Shown here: positions 1-9,691 of the stretch, one piece after another | How the letters are laid out: the number at the start of each line of letters is the position of its first letter | Position numbering within the stretch: the stretch's first letter is position 1 | NCBI GenBank assembly: GCA_000955785.1 | Contig: JYOD01000105.1 | Span: 1 to 64,000, forward strand | Direction: 5' to 3' | From: Burkholderiaceae bacterium 16 | Lineage (GTDB): Bacteria; Pseudomonadota; Gammaproteobacteria; Burkholderiales; Burkholderiaceae | DNA length: 64,000 nt | Made by a program: the position numbers and the translations under genes | The notes under the pieces: generated by a model | Told to the model about the DNA's origin: nothing | What the model saw: only the letters and a program-made list of their open reading frames with translations | The model's database searches: none

Positions 1-10
1 GTGTGGGAAT

Positions 11-33
11 CCCCTGCCTTTATTAGGCAGGGG
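11..33. repeat. Perfect 9-bp inverted repeat (hairpin)
   Basis: CCCCTGCCT at 11-19 pairs perfectly with AGGCAGGGG at 25-33 around a 5-base loop. There is no T tract on either side, so it is not a classical Rho-independent terminator. It may end a transcript coming from left of the window. Between it and the AraC gene at 170 there are only short direct repeats of CACTATTCCA-like sequence (about 92-118). Confidence 0.4.
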
Positions 34-169
34 AGGACGTCAAAAGTCTCTCCTTTGCAGAATGGGACGAATGGGACCATACCGCTAATCCACTATTCCA
101 TCACTATTCCACTATTCGACTACTGGCGGGCATTGCCTGCAATCGGTAAGTTCTCCCGGACAGAGAGTA

Positions 170-955
170 ATGCAAGCAAGCGATTCGCGTGAGGCTCCCG
201 CGCTGGCCGGCACCGTTGGCCGATATTGCGAAACCACGCCCCGGCCCGAACTGCAGGCGCATTTCCAGTGTGTATGGGCCAGCGCCTTGCCGGCCGGGCA
301 CGCCGGGGCGGTCGCCGTGGTGCCGGACGGCTGCGTGGATCTGCTCTGGCGCGACGGCCGGCTGCTTGTTGTCGGGCCGGACATCACGGCGGCCAGGCCA
401 GACCTGGCGCCGGGCGCGACGGTGCTGGGCGCGCGCTTCCAGCCTGGCGCCGCGCCGCACTGGCTGGGCCTGGCCCTGTCGGACATTGTCGGTTGCGAGG
501 TCGACCTTGCCGACCTGTGGGGCCGGCGCGCGCTTGAATTTGCCGGGCGGATGGCCGAGGCCGGCACGCAACGTGCTGAGGTATTCCAGAGCCAGCTGGC
601 GAATCTGGCGCCGCGCATCGCCACCCCGAGCCGCGAGGCGGCAGCCATCTTTTCCCTTGTACAGGCCAATGCCGGCACGGCGGGCGAGACCATTCCGCTG
701 CTGTTGCGCCGGCTAGGCCTCAGCGAACGTACGCTCAGGCGCCGCAGCATCGATCATTTCGGCTATGGCGCAAAGACCCTTGAGCGGATCCTGCGGTTCC
801 AGCGCGCGCTGTCGCTGGCGCGGGCATCGGCGGATGGCGGCCTGGCCGCGCTCGCCGCGGACGCGGGCTACGCCGATCAAGCCCACCTGAGCCGGGAGAT
901 CCAGTCGCTATGCGGCATGACCGCGACGGCCCTGTTGCGCCAGCTGCGGGTTTGA
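170..955 (+). CDS. AraC-family transcriptional regulator (DUF6597 N-terminal domain)
   Basis: 261-residue DNA-binding regulator. The N-terminal half carries the VPDGCVDLLW motif (residues 51-60), typical of the DUF6597 sensor domain. The C-terminal AraC helix-turn-helix region spans about 175-255, with GYGAKTLERILRFQRAL at 199-215 and GYADQAHLSRE at 233-243. The family binds DNA through the two HTH units; the effector is unknown. ATG 170 follows a purine-rich AGAGAG. A VOC-family gene starts 83 bp downstream on the same strand, a pairing often seen with this AraC subtype, so that gene is the likely target or partner (inference). Confidence 0.85.
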   Translation: MQASDSREAPALAGTVGRYCETTPRPELQAHFQCVWASALPAGHAGAVAVVPDGCVDLLWRDGRLLVVGPDITAARPDLAPGATVLGARFQPGAAPHWLGLALSDIVGCEVDLADLWGRRALEFAGRMAEAGTQRAEVFQSQLANLAPRIATPSREAAAIFSLVQANAGTAGETIPLLLRRLGLSERTLRRRSIDHFGYGAKTLERILRFQRALSLARASADGGLAALAADAGYADQAHLSREIQSLCGMTATALLRQLRV

Positions 956-1038
956 GTGGCCGTTTTATTCAAGCTTTTTGGCTGTGCCTGGGCGATCATG
1001 GCGCCCATCAATCCAACATCCGACATCAAGGAGTCGCC

Positions 1039-1392
1039 ATGGGAACCAGAGGCCAGGACCGTCAGATCGATAATATTGAATTCAACGTCAGCGACATCGC
1101 CCGCTCCAAGGCGTTCTACGGCGGAGTCTTTGGCTGGACCTTCACCGACTACGGCCCTACCTATTGCGAATTCAGCGATGGCCGGCTGACCGGCGGCTTC
1201 ACCACCGGCGAAGAGGTCCGTCCCGGCGGACCGCTTGTGATCCTCTTTGCCGACGACCTGGCCGAGACCCAGCGCCGCGTGGAAGCTGCCGGCGCCACCG
1301 TGGTCAGGCCGGTGTTCTCGTTCCCGGGCGGCCGGCGTTTCCACTTCCGGGACCCGGACGGCTACGAACTGGCGGTGTGGTCCGCGGCATAG
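1039..1392 (+). CDS. VOC-family (glyoxalase/bleomycin-resistance fold) protein
   Basis: 117 residues from ATG 1039, which has AAGGAG at 1027-1032. The start matches the domain: the first beta strand, DNIEFNVSDIARSKAFY, begins near residue 11, followed by the characteristic FGWTF and the closing FHFRDPDGYELAVW. Vicinal-oxygen-chelate proteins use this paired beta-alpha-beta fold to bind metals or small molecules. Substrate cannot be read from sequence; GlxI-type metal ligands are not all evident, so it may be a binding protein rather than an enzyme. The preceding AraC gene may control it. Confidence 0.85.
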   Translation: MGTRGQDRQIDNIEFNVSDIARSKAFYGGVFGWTFTDYGPTYCEFSDGRLTGGFTTGEEVRPGGPLVILFADDLAETQRRVEAAGATVVRPVFSFPGGRRFHFRDPDGYELAVWSAA

Positions 1393-1606
1393 GCTTGGCC
1401 GGCACTTGAAAGCTGGCGGCGGGCGCGCCGCCAGCAGATGTTCGCGTTTTCCCGTATTGTGTTGGCTTGCCATGGTTTGCGCCGTTTTTTCGCCGTTTTT
1501 CCCCATTTCGCGCGCATTAACGATGCTCCATGTATCAAACAATAGCGAGTAGCTTGTAGCGGCAGGGCGGTGGCGCATCGGCGCGGTCCGGCCGCGGCGG
1601 TAACCG

Positions 1607-3031
1607 GTGAAGACAGTGTCGAACATTACGGATTCCAATCCCCCAGCCCGTGCCGCGGATGCAGCCATGACGCCGCTTGAACGCCGCGGCATGGCTGCCA
1701 TCCTGGTGGCAGTCTCCCTCGCCACGCTCGATACGGCGATCGCCAACACAGCACTTCCGGCCATCGCGGCCGACCTGCACGCGACGCCCGCGGCATCCGT
1801 GTGGGTCATCAATGCCTACCAGCTTGCCATGGTGGCCACGCTGCTGCCCTTCGCCGCGCTCGGCGGCATTGTCGGGCACCGGCGCGTGTACCTGGGTGGA
1901 CTGCTGCTCTTTATCGCCGCTTCAGTGGTCTGTGCGCTGTCCTGGTCGCTGCCGACGCTGGCCGCCGCCCGGCTGCTGCAGGGCGTCGGCGCGAGCGCCA
2001 TCATGAGCGTGAACGCCGCACTGATCAGCGCGATCTTTCCGCCGCACCGGCTGGGGCGAGGGGTCGGGCTGAATGCGCTGGTGGTTGGCGTGTCGTTCGC
2101 GGTCGGGCCCACGGTGGCGTCGATCATCCTTTCGCTCGGACCCTGGCCGTGGCTGTTCGCCGTGAACCTGCCCATCGGCCTGCTGGCGCTCTATATCGCA
2201 TGGCCCGCGCTGCCGCAGACGGTGCGCGGCGCGCATCGTTTCGACCGTGTCGCGGCGGGGCTGAACGTGGTGATGTTCGCCTCGCTGATCTTTGCACTGG
2301 GGGAGGGCGCGCAGCGCGCGCCGCTGCATCAGTCGCTGGCGGCGGTGGCACTGTTCCTCGTGGCGTTCGTGCTGCTGCTGCGCCGCGAGCGCGGCCATCC
2401 CGCGCCGATGCTGCCGATCGACCTGCTCAAGCGCCCCATGTTTGCGCTGTCGACCATGACCGCGATCTTCTCGTTCGCAGCGCAGGGGCTGGCCTTTGTG
2501 TCGCTGCCGTTCTATTTCGAGAGCGTGCTCGGGCGCAGCCCGATCGAGACCGGATTCCTGATGACGCCGTGGTCAGCGGTCGTCGCGCTGATGGCGCCGC
2601 TGGCGGGCCGGCTGTCGGACCGCTATCCGCCGGGTTTGCTCGGCGGCGTCGGGCTGGCCGTCATGTGCATGGGCATGGCGTCGCTGGCCTTGCTGCCGGC
2701 GCATCCCAGCGCGCTGGATATCGGCATCCGCATGGCCATCTGCGGCGCGGGCTTTGGCTTCTTCCAGTCGCCGAATCTCAAGGCACTGATGTCTAGCGCG
2801 CCGCGCTCGCGCAGCGGCGGCGCCAGCGGCGTGATCGCGACCGCGCGCCTGCTCGGCCAGGCCACCGGCGCGGCGCTGGTAGCGCTGAGCTTCGGCATCG
2901 CGGGACGCCACGGGCCCACGCTGGCGCTCGGGATCGGCGCTGGCTTCGCCGGCGTGGCCAGCATTGCCAGTGGTCTGCGGCTGATCACGCGGGATACCGG
3001 CGCGGCTGCCATGCAGCCGTCCGGAGAGTGA
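1607..3031 (+). CDS. MFS permease, DHA2 (EmrB/QacA) drug-efflux type
   Basis: About 474 residues from GTG 1607; ATG 1667 (MTPLERRG) is a good alternative start that trims 20 residues. The sequence is almost entirely hydrophobic and fits the 14-helix DHA2 architecture. The first helix carries LDTAIANTALPAIAADL, the family's D-x-T-I-x-N-x-A-L-P signature, followed by the SVWVINAYQLA second helix. Members export toxic compounds by proton antiport at the inner membrane. It stands alone; a convergent aldo/keto reductase follows after a GC-rich dyad. Confidence 0.85.
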   Translation: MKTVSNITDSNPPARAADAAMTPLERRGMAAILVAVSLATLDTAIANTALPAIAADLHATPAASVWVINAYQLAMVATLLPFAALGGIVGHRRVYLGGLLLFIAASVVCALSWSLPTLAAARLLQGVGASAIMSVNAALISAIFPPHRLGRGVGLNALVVGVSFAVGPTVASIILSLGPWPWLFAVNLPIGLLALYIAWPALPQTVRGAHRFDRVAAGLNVVMFASLIFALGEGAQRAPLHQSLAAVALFLVAFVLLLRRERGHPAPMLPIDLLKRPMFALSTMTAIFSFAAQGLAFVSLPFYFESVLGRSPIETGFLMTPWSAVVALMAPLAGRLSDRYPPGLLGGVGLAVMCMGMASLALLPAHPSALDIGIRMAICGAGFGFFQSPNLKALMSSAPRSRSGGASGVIATARLLGQATGAALVALSFGIAGRHGPTLALGIGAGFAGVASIASGLRLITRDTGAAAMQPSGE

Positions 3032-3058
3032 CCGGCCCCCCGTAGCCACCGGGGCCGG
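3032..3058. terminator. Possible bidirectional terminator between convergent genes
   Basis: CCGGCCCC (3032-3039) and GGGGCCGG (3051-3058) form a perfect 8-bp stem with an 11-base loop, immediately after the MFS stop codon and before the convergent aldo/keto reductase stop. No T run follows on either strand, so efficiency is uncertain. Confidence 0.45.
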
Positions 3059-3075
3059 CCACGATGACGGCCGGC

Positions 3076-4053
3076 TCAGAAGCCCACCGGCGCGTGGGGC
3101 ACGTAGGGGGCTTCCAGCGCGGCGACCTCGGCGCCGGTCAGCCCGAGCGACAGCGCTCCGACGGCATCCTCGATATGGTTCGGCTTCGACGCGCCCAGGA
3201 TCGGCGACGTGATCCCCGGCTTCTGCGCCAGCCACGCCATTGCTACCTGCGCCGGCGGTACGCCGCGCGCCTGCGCAATGGCGTGCACCTGCTCCACTAC
3301 CTTGCGGTCCGCCTCCTCGGTATGGCGATAGAGCGACCTGCCGAACGCGTCGCTCTCCTCGCGGGCGCTGCCGGCCTGCCACGGCCGCGTCAGGCGGCCG
3401 CGCGCCAGCGGGCTCCACGGCATCACCGCGATGCCCTCGGCGGCGCACAGTGGCAGCATTTCGCGTTCTTCCTCGCGGTTCAGCAGGTTGACGTGGTCCT
3501 GCATGCTGACGAACTGCGTCCAGCCATGCAGGCGCGAGGTGTAGATCGCCTTGGAGAACTGCCAGGCATACATTGACGAAGCGCCGATATACCGCGCCTT
3601 GCCGGCCTTGACTATGTCATGCAGCGCTTCGAGGGTTTCCTCGATGGGCGTATGCGGGTCCCAGCGGTGGATCTGGTACAGGTCGACATAGTCGGTGCCC
3701 AGCCGGCGCAGGCTGTTGTCGATCTCCGCCAGGATGGCGCGGCGCGACAGGCCCGCCCCGTTCGGGCCGGGACGCATGCGGCCATGCACCTTGGTGGCGA
3801 TCACCACGTCGTCGCGGCTGGAGAAGTCCTTCAGCGCACGGCCGACGATTTCCTCCGAGGTGCCGTCGGAATACACGTTGGCCGTATCGAAGAAGTTGAT
3901 ACCGGCTTCCAGCGCCCGCCGGATCAACGGGCGGCTGGCTTCCTCGCCAAGCGTCCAGGGGTGGTTGCCGCGCTCCGGCACGCCATAGGTCATGCAACCC
4001 AGGCACAGCCGCGATACCTTCAGTCCCGTCGAGCCAAACCTCACATAGTCCAT
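3076..4053 (-). CDS. Aldo/keto reductase
   Basis: 325-residue NADPH-dependent TIM-barrel oxidoreductase. The catalytic tetrad is visible: Asp56 (FFDTANVY), Tyr61, Lys88 (VIATKVHG) and His129 (LYQIHRWD). The C-terminal GASKPNHIEDAV segment is the usual cofactor-phosphate loop. It resembles the YajO/general-stress AKR group, reducing aldehydes or ketones; the substrate is not deducible. It is convergent with the MFS gene and has about 150 bp of non-coding DNA separating it from the CoA-transferase, so it is probably a separate transcript. Confidence 0.9.
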   Translation of the reverse strand: MDYVRFGSTGLKVSRLCLGCMTYGVPERGNHPWTLGEEASRPLIRRALEAGINFFDTANVYSDGTSEEIVGRALKDFSSRDDVVIATKVHGRMRPGPNGAGLSRRAILAEIDNSLRRLGTDYVDLYQIHRWDPHTPIEETLEALHDIVKAGKARYIGASSMYAWQFSKAIYTSRLHGWTQFVSMQDHVNLLNREEEREMLPLCAAEGIAVMPWSPLARGRLTRPWQAGSAREESDAFGRSLYRHTEEADRKVVEQVHAIAQARGVPPAQVAMAWLAQKPGITSPILGASKPNHIEDAVGALSLGLTGAEVAALEAPYVPHAPVGF

Positions 4054-4206
4054 CTCGCCTCTCCTCCGATGTCATCGATACCGGCCGCCGGCAGCGGGCC
4101 TTCGGCACAATCCGGCATGGTATGCGAATTCCGGCGAGGACGAAGGCGCGGCTTCGTGCCCGGCGTGGTACTGACCCCGGGAACTTGCAGGACAGGCAAG
4201 TTTTCG

Positions 4207-6222
4207 TTAGCGGGTTGTCGACTGATCGTGCAAATACGCCTTCGCTTCGGCTTCGGTCTCATAGACATAGGGCGCGAGCCCGCGTCGGCCGAGGGTGTCA
4301 CCGAGCTTGGCGCGCATAAAGGCGCTGGTGGTGAAGCGGGTCACACCAATATAGTAGCGTTGCACCATTTCCTCGATCATTTCGACATAGGCGTCTTCCA
4401 CACTGCGGTCGAGTACGAATCCTTCGTAGTTGACCACGGTGTAAACCTTGTGGCCTAGCGGCTCGCAGATGCGGCAAACCTGCGTGCGGATCGCTGCTAT
4501 GTCTTCCGGGCGCTTCACCTCAAGTTGCTCGAAGTTCAGGAACAGGATGTTCTTCGCACCATCGTAGTTGAGCCGTGCTTCCAGCGGCAGGCGCAAGACG
4601 TCCGCGCGCAGTCCCATTGGCTCGGGGCGGAAGAGCCGTTCGTCCATCGGCACCGGTGAGCGCACGATCGGTGCGAAGTCCATTTTGGCGAGAATGTCGC
4701 GTTCCAGATCGACGCCGGGTGCAATCTCGATGAGTTCCATGCCTTGCGCGCTCAGCTCGAACACGCAACGCTCGGTGATATAGAGGACCGGCTTGAGGGC
4801 CGCGGCCGCGTATTGTCCGGAAAACGTGCGATGCTCGACTTCCTGGACGAACTTCTTTGCCTTGCCATCGCGGTGGATCTGGAGCTTGCCGTCGATGACC
4901 AGGATCTCGCTGCCGCCTGCCATGAAGGTGCCAACAAACACGACCTTCTTTGCATTTTGACTGATGTTGATAAAGCCGCCGGCGCCGGCCAGGCGCGGCC
5001 CGAACTTGGATACGTTCAGGTTGCCCATGCGATCGGCCTGCGCCAGGCCAAGGAAGGCGATGTCGAGTCCGCCGCCGTCGTAGAAGTCGAACTGGTAGGG
5101 CTGGTCGATGATCGCGTGCGGATTGGTCGCCGCCCCGAAGTTCAACCCTCCGGCGGGGATACCGCCGATGACGCCGGGCTCCGTGGTGAGCGTCACGAGG
5201 TCGAGGATCCTTTCCTCGTTGGCGACGCCAGCGACACCCTCGGGCATGCCGATGCCGAGATTCACCACGCTATTGGGCTTGAGTTCCATCGCCGCGCGCC
5301 TGGCGATCACCTTGCGCTCGCTCATCGGCATCGGCGCCACGCTGCTCGCTGGTACCCGGATTTCGCCTGAGAACGCCGGGCTGTACGGCGTGGCGAATGT
5401 CTGCTGATGGTTTTCGGGTTGCGCCAGGACCACGCAGTCCACCAGCACGCCGGGGATCTTTACCTCGCGCGGCTTGAGCGAGCCTCTTTCGGCGACGCGC
5501 TCCACCTGTACGATCACCAGGCCGCCGCAGTTGTGCGCGGCCATGGCGATCGCGAGGGCTTCCAGCGTCAGGGCCTCGCGCTCCATGGTGATGTTGCCGT
5601 CCGGATCGGCGGTGGTGCCGCGCACAATCGCGACGTTGATCGGGAAGGCCTTGTAGAAGAGATACTCTTGATCGCCGATACGCATCAGCTCGACCAGATC
5701 CTCGGTGGTGCGTTCGTTCAACTTGCCACCGCCAAAGCGCGGATCGACAAAGGTCCCCAGTCCGACCCGCGAGAGATGGCCGGGCTTTCCGGCCGCGATA
5801 TCGCGGAACAAATGGGTGATCACACCCTGTGGCAGGTTGTAGGCTTCGATCTGGTTGCCGATCGCGAGCTGCTGGAGCTTCGGCACCAGGCCCCAGTGTC
5901 CGCCGATCACGCGCTTCACCAGTCCAGGCAGCGCGAGATGGTTCAAGCCCCGTTCCTTGCCGTCTCCCTGCCCGGCGGCGTAGACCAACGTCAGGTTGCC
6001 GGGCTTTGTGAGGCTGACTGGCGCCTCGTCATCCTGCGCCAGGCAGAGTTCCTGGATGGCGATGGCGATTTCTTCTGCGAAGCCGATGCCGACGAAGCCG
6101 CCGGTCGCCACCGTATCGCCGTCGCGGATCAGGCGTACGGCTTCGCGCGCGGAGACTAGTTTTCCGTTCTCGCGCGAGTGGATGGCTGGCAATGGACCAT
6201 TCGCGCTTGCTTGCGTGCTCAT
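4207..6222 (-). CDS. Family I acyl-CoA:acetate/3-ketoacid CoA-transferase (fused alpha/beta) with C-terminal extension
   Basis: 671 residues. Both halves of a family I CoA-transferase are fused: the N-terminal half starts [14 protein letters not shown] (34-47) and the C-terminal half holds [11 protein letters not shown] and TTEPGVIGG, where Glu348 is the expected catalytic glutamate that carries CoA as a thioester. YdiF/propionate-CoA transferase relatives end near residue 530; here about 135 more residues follow (from about 537, with [11 protein letters not shown] and [13 protein letters not shown]), which I cannot assign. It is the last gene of a CBS - GntP permease - CoA-transferase operon, so it likely activates the short acid brought in by the permease. 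Confidence 0.88.
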   Translation of the reverse strand: MSTQASANGPLPAIHSRENGKLVSAREAVRLIRDGDTVATGGFVGIGFAEEIAIAIQELCLAQDDEAPVSLTKPGNLTLVYAAGQGDGKERGLNHLALPGLVKRVIGGHWGLVPKLQQLAIGNQIEAYNLPQGVITHLFRDIAAGKPGHLSRVGLGTFVDPRFGGGKLNERTTEDLVELMRIGDQEYLFYKAFPINVAIVRGTTADPDGNITMEREALTLEALAIAMAAHNCGGLVIVQVERVAERGSLKPREVKIPGVLVDCVVLAQPENHQQTFATPYSPAFSGEIRVPASSVAPMPMSERKVIARRAAMELKPNSVVNLGIGMPEGVAGVANEERILDLVTLTTEPGVIGGIPAGGLNFGAATNPHAIIDQPYQFDFYDGGGLDIAFLGLAQADRMGNLNVSKFGPRLAGAGGFINISQNAKKVVFVGTFMAGGSEILVIDGKLQIHRDGKAKKFVQEVEHRTFSGQYAAAALKPVLYITERCVFELSAQGMELIEIAPGVDLERDILAKMDFAPIVRSPVPMDERLFRPEPMGLRADVLRLPLEARLNYDGAKNILFLNFEQLEVKRPEDIAAIRTQVCRICEPLGHKVYTVVNYEGFVLDRSVEDAYVEMIEEMVQRYYIGVTRFTTSAFMRAKLGDTLGRRGLAPYVYETEAEAKAYLHDQSTTR

Positions 6223-6267
6223 TTTCTCACCTTGTCCTTGGCGGGAATATCAGTTCTTGCAGCCGTT

Positions 6268-7674
6268 TCAATAGAGACCAGTCAGGTAGTAGAAGGCAAT
6301 CACGAAGAACACCGCCAGCGTCTTGATGCAGGTGACCGCGAATATGTCGCCGTAGGACTGGCGGTGCGTCAGTCCCGACACCGCAAGCAGCGTGATCACG
6401 GCGCCGTTGTGCGGCAATGTGTCCATGCCGCCGCTGGCCATCGAGGCGATGCGGTGGAAGACTTCGAGGGGGATGTTGGCGGCATGCGCTGCGGCGATGA
6501 ACTGGTCGGCCATGGCGGCGAGCGCGATGCTCATGCCGCCGGAGGCCGAGCCTGTGATGCCGGCCAGCGTGGTAACCGTAATCGCTTCGTTGATCAGCGG
6601 GTTCGGAATTGCCTTGAGCGCGTCGGCAACTACCAGGAAACCGGGCAGACCCGCGATCACCGCGCCGAAGCCATATTCCGATGCGGTGTTCATCGAGGCC
6701 AGCAGCGAGCCACCCACCGCCGCCTTGGAACCCTCGGCGAACTTCTGGCTCACCGGCTTGAAGGCGAACACCAGCACCGTCAGGATACCCACCAGCAGCG
6801 CCCCTTCGACCGCCCAGATGGCGGCCACCTTGGACACCTCGGTGGTGACCGGCTTGGCGGCGCCAGCGAGCGTGAACTCGTGGGTCTTGCCATAGAAACG
6901 AGGGATTAGCTCGGTGAATCCCTTGTTCAGTACACCGACCAGGACAAGCGGGAGAATGGCGATCCAGGGATTAGCCAGCTTGCCATGCTCGAACGCTTCG
7001 GGTTCGTTGCTATGGCCCTCGCCATAACCTTCGCCGCTGACCGCGGCCTGGCGCCGGCGCCAATTGAGGTAGCCCAGCCCTACCACCAGGATGAAGATGG
7101 TGCCGACTACGCCCAGCCAAGGCGCAGCCCAGGTGTTGGTATTAAAGAAGGTGGTCGGGATGATGTTCTGGATCTGCGGCGTCCCCGGCAGCGAGTCCAT
7201 GGTAAAGGTGAAGGCGCCCAGCGCGATCGTCCCGGGGATCAGCCGCTTGGGGATACCGCCTTGGCGAAACATTTCGGCGGCGAATGGGTAGACCGCGAAA
7301 ACCACTACGAACAGCGATACGCCGCCGTAGGTCAGCACCGCGCACACCACCACGATAGACAGCATGGTCCGCTCACGCCCCACCAAGGCGATCACCGAAG
7401 ATACGATGGACTTGGAGAAACCGGACAGCTCGATCACCTTGCCGAACACCGCACCCAGCAAGAAGACCGGAAAGTAGAGCTTGACGAAGCCGACCATCTT
7501 GTCCATGAACACGCTTGTGAACATCGGCGGCACTAGTGTCGGGTCGGTCAGGAGCACCGCACCGAGCGCGGCGACCGGCGCGAACAGGATCACGCTGAAG
7601 CCGCGGTAGGCGACAAACATCAGAAAGAAGAGGGCGGCCAGGACGATCAGGAAGCTCAGCACGTTGTTCTCCAT
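6268..7674 (-). CDS. GntP-family organic acid:proton symporter
   Basis: 468 residues from ATG at 7674 (MENNVLSFLIVLAALF); an upstream in-frame ATG would add 31 non-hydrophobic residues and is less likely. About 12 hydrophobic helices. GntP motifs include KLYFPVFLLGAVFGKVIE, GGVSLFVVVFAVYPFA, FTMDSLPGTPQIQN and, near the C-terminus, SMASGGMDTLPHNGAV. The family carries gluconate and also small hydroxy acids such as 3-hydroxybutyrate. Linkage to a CoA-transferase favours a short hydroxy or keto acid over a sugar acid (inference). It lies 45 bp before the CoA-transferase gene on the same strand. Confidence 0.88.
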   Translation of the reverse strand: MENNVLSFLIVLAALFFLMFVAYRGFSVILFAPVAALGAVLLTDPTLVPPMFTSVFMDKMVGFVKLYFPVFLLGAVFGKVIELSGFSKSIVSSVIALVGRERTMLSIVVVCAVLTYGGVSLFVVVFAVYPFAAEMFRQGGIPKRLIPGTIALGAFTFTMDSLPGTPQIQNIIPTTFFNTNTWAAPWLGVVGTIFILVVGLGYLNWRRRQAAVSGEGYGEGHSNEPEAFEHGKLANPWIAILPLVLVGVLNKGFTELIPRFYGKTHEFTLAGAAKPVTTEVSKVAAIWAVEGALLVGILTVLVFAFKPVSQKFAEGSKAAVGGSLLASMNTASEYGFGAVIAGLPGFLVVADALKAIPNPLINEAITVTTLAGITGSASGGMSIALAAMADQFIAAAHAANIPLEVFHRIASMASGGMDTLPHNGAVITLLAVSGLTHRQSYGDIFAVTCIKTLAVFFVIAFYYLTGLY

Positions 7675-7744
7675 TTCGATGGCGGGTCCGGCGCGACGCC
7701 CCTGCAGGGCATCAACATTGTGGCAGGCGCGGGGGGCAGTTGCC

Positions 7745-8212
7745 CTAGTAGCAGCCGCCAGTATCAATCGTCAGGTTGAGCATGTCATGCTCGAAACCCT
7801 TGATCAAATGCTCGTCCTCCAGGATCAGTTCCTCCAGGACGTCGTTGTTGGACAGCACGCCGATAACCCGCTGGGACTCGATGACTGGCAGATGCCGGAT
7901 CCGCCTGGCGTGCATCAGCGCCAGGCACTGTTCGCAGGTGTGCTCGGGCGTGACATAGACAATCTGCGTGGTCATGATTTCGCAAACCTTGGTGTCGCTG
8001 GCGTTGCGGCCGGCCAGCTCGACTTTGCGGGCATAGTCGCGCTGGGACAGGATGCCTGCAAGGTTGTCGTCTTGCAGCACCAACACGGTGCTGATGTCTT
8101 TCTCAGCCATGAGCCGCAGCGCCGTTAGCACCGAGTCATTGGGTCCGATCGAGATCACGTCGCGAGGCTTCTCGGACAGAATCTGGCGGGCCGTCTTTCG
8201 CTTTTTGTTCAT
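7745..8212 (-). CDS. Stand-alone CBS-domain protein
   Basis: 155 residues from ATG at 8212, preceded by GGAGAC on the minus strand; an in-frame ATG 120 bp further upstream exists but lacks conserved sequence. Two CBS motifs: VISIGPNDSVLTALRLM...TVLVLQDDNLAGILSQRDY, and EIMTTQIVYVTPEHTCEQCL...HLPVIESQRVIGVLSNNDV. CBS pairs bind adenine nucleotides and act as energy sensors. It is first in an operon with a GntP permease and a CoA-transferase (70-bp gap to the permease), so it may tune uptake or activation of the acid; this is inference. Confidence 0.85.
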   Translation of the reverse strand: MNKKRKTARQILSEKPRDVISIGPNDSVLTALRLMAEKDISTVLVLQDDNLAGILSQRDYARKVELAGRNASDTKVCEIMTTQIVYVTPEHTCEQCLALMHARRIRHLPVIESQRVIGVLSNNDVLEELILEDEHLIKGFEHDMLNLTIDTGGCY

Positions 8213-8642
8213 CGTCGTCTCCGGTAGAAGCTTGCGCACGGCGGCGCCCCGCCCTTCGTTGGCGGCAGGAGCAGGTTTGCCGAATTGCCGAGTCTTGAGG
8301 CTGGCCACGGCAGCGATCTGTCTGGCCGTCATCTGCTTGGCAAAGGGTGGCGTATCTGCGAGCGCATCGCGATTCCTGTTCTAACCCTGTCGTCCGACGT
8401 GGATGGCTGGGGAATGCGATGTGCTATCCATCAGAATAGTCCTCACAGGCGGCGCAGGGTGACTATGATTCCTACGATGCTCCCCGGATCAAAGAGGCGT
8501 CGGTAATTGTGCTGATAAAGTTACATATAACGCCTCCGGGACAGGGCATGGCGTCTGAGGTAAGGCCTGGTCTCGTAACGTGCTGCGCATCGTGATATTG
8601 CCCAATCGGCGTTGATTTGGATCCTGCGGGTATTGATCTGCC
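8213..8642. other. Intergenic region, no gene recognised
   Basis: 430 bp between the divergent CBS operon and the secreted-protein gene. It should carry both promoters. Reading frames across it have no recognisable protein similarity, and I see no strong dyad. Confidence 0.5.
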
Positions 8643-9179
8643 ATGAAAAAAGCCATTTTGGGTGCTGCGTTGGTAGTGTTGTCAGCCGCCGCTCAGTGCG
8701 CCGCTCATGTGGCCGCGCCCCTTGGACTGGAGCTCGGCAGAGCCACCTGCTCCAAGTTGTCGGCGGGGGAGAACGACGTTAAGGGGACCTCAGGTTGGGC
8801 AGGCGGCCCAACGTTCACGACCCAGGATGTGGGGCGTTACCACATCCCTGGGCTCGCGCGCGTAACGATCAATTGCGACGCCAAGGACAAAGTAGCTCTA
8901 GTCTCCCTGACCTTCAACAAGGGAGCGGGCGCGAAAACGCTGCGGGACGTCGAGAGCGAACTCGACGGCAAATTCGTCTCTGCTCGCAAACAGCTTCCTG
9001 GTTCCGGCAATGGCTACGCCGAGTGGATGGCCGTGAATGGCAGCTTGGAGATGATTTACGCACCGGACAATCCACAGTTCCTGGTGGCTTACTGGGCTGC
9101 GGGCGCGAAGGAAAAATACTTTGCCTACAGCGCAATCAAGGGCAGGAAACCCGCTCCGGAGCAGCGCGGCCGGTTGTAA
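8643..9179 (+). CDS. Secreted protein of unknown function
   Basis: 178 residues. An N-terminal signal peptide is clear (MKKAILGAALVVLSAAAQCAA, cleavage probably near residues 21-25). The mature part starts PLGLELGRATCSKL, reads like a small mixed alpha/beta domain (VTINCDAKDKVALVSLTFNK; RDVESELDGKFVSARKQL) and has two cysteines (Cys in RATCSKL and in TINCDAK) that could form a disulfide. The pattern recalls periplasmic hypothetical proteins with a repeated 'G-x-T-x-x-x' start, but I do not recognise the family. It is a single gene without an obvious operon partner. Confidence 0.7.
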   Translation: MKKAILGAALVVLSAAAQCAAHVAAPLGLELGRATCSKLSAGENDVKGTSGWAGGPTFTTQDVGRYHIPGLARVTINCDAKDKVALVSLTFNKGAGAKTLRDVESELDGKFVSARKQLPGSGNGYAEWMAVNGSLEMIYAPDNPQFLVAYWAAGAKEKYFAYSAIKGRKPAPEQRGRL

Positions 9180-9691
9180 CCGCTGGTCGACGGCAGCCTC
9201 CGCGATCTTGCGACCGGTGTGTTCGGCATGCACCTGCGCTTTCACGCGTGCTCAGTCATCGCAGAGACCGCAAGGGCAGAAGAACCCAGTCGGGCCCCTT
9301 GAGACCGTCCTGACACGGATTGCCAGCAGGTGCTGACCGTGAACGATTGGACATCCACTGGCTCTGCTGATCGAGCAAACGCTTCAATCGCCATAGCCCA
9401 GCACGCCGCATCGCAGCACCCCGCGGTTTCCTCCCTCGAGGATTGTTCGACGCCTGCCCACACGCGCCGCTCCCTCTCACAGTCCTGCAGACGAGGGCAG
9501 ACATCAAACAATCCTTAACAGTTTCAGGCAATCGACCCATGGTAGGCCAATGACCGAATTGGCCGAACAGCGGCCGTCCAACCCGCAAATCCGGATTTTC
9601 GTTCCCGAACTGAAGCGGTGCCATGCAGCGCATTCAGCCCGCGCTGCCGACCCTTGGAGTGCTTCGCGGTTGAGCGAAGCAGACGGTTGAG
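9180..9691. other. Intergenic region, nothing recognised
   Basis: 512 bp between convergent genes (secreted protein and LysR regulator). Short overlapping ORFs exist on both strands, none with recognisable domains, good start context or codon pattern like the flanking genes. It may be decayed coding DNA. Confidence 0.4.

Noticed and set aside
11-33. Rho-independent terminator at the left edge
   Set aside because: The stem is perfect but no T tract follows on either strand, so it is listed only as a hairpin.
92-118. CRISPR-like short repeats of CACTATTCCA
   Set aside because: Units are about 10 bases with no constant spacers and no cas genes anywhere in the window.
104-750. Two long minus-strand ORFs across the AraC gene
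   Set aside because: They are antisense shadows of GC-rich coding DNA, rich in Arg/Ala/Pro, with no domain similarity; the plus-strand AraC frame carries clear motifs.
1801-2796. Long plus-strand frame inside the DHA2 permease
   Set aside because: It is in another frame of a well-supported membrane protein and has an Arg/Ala-biased composition with no family match.
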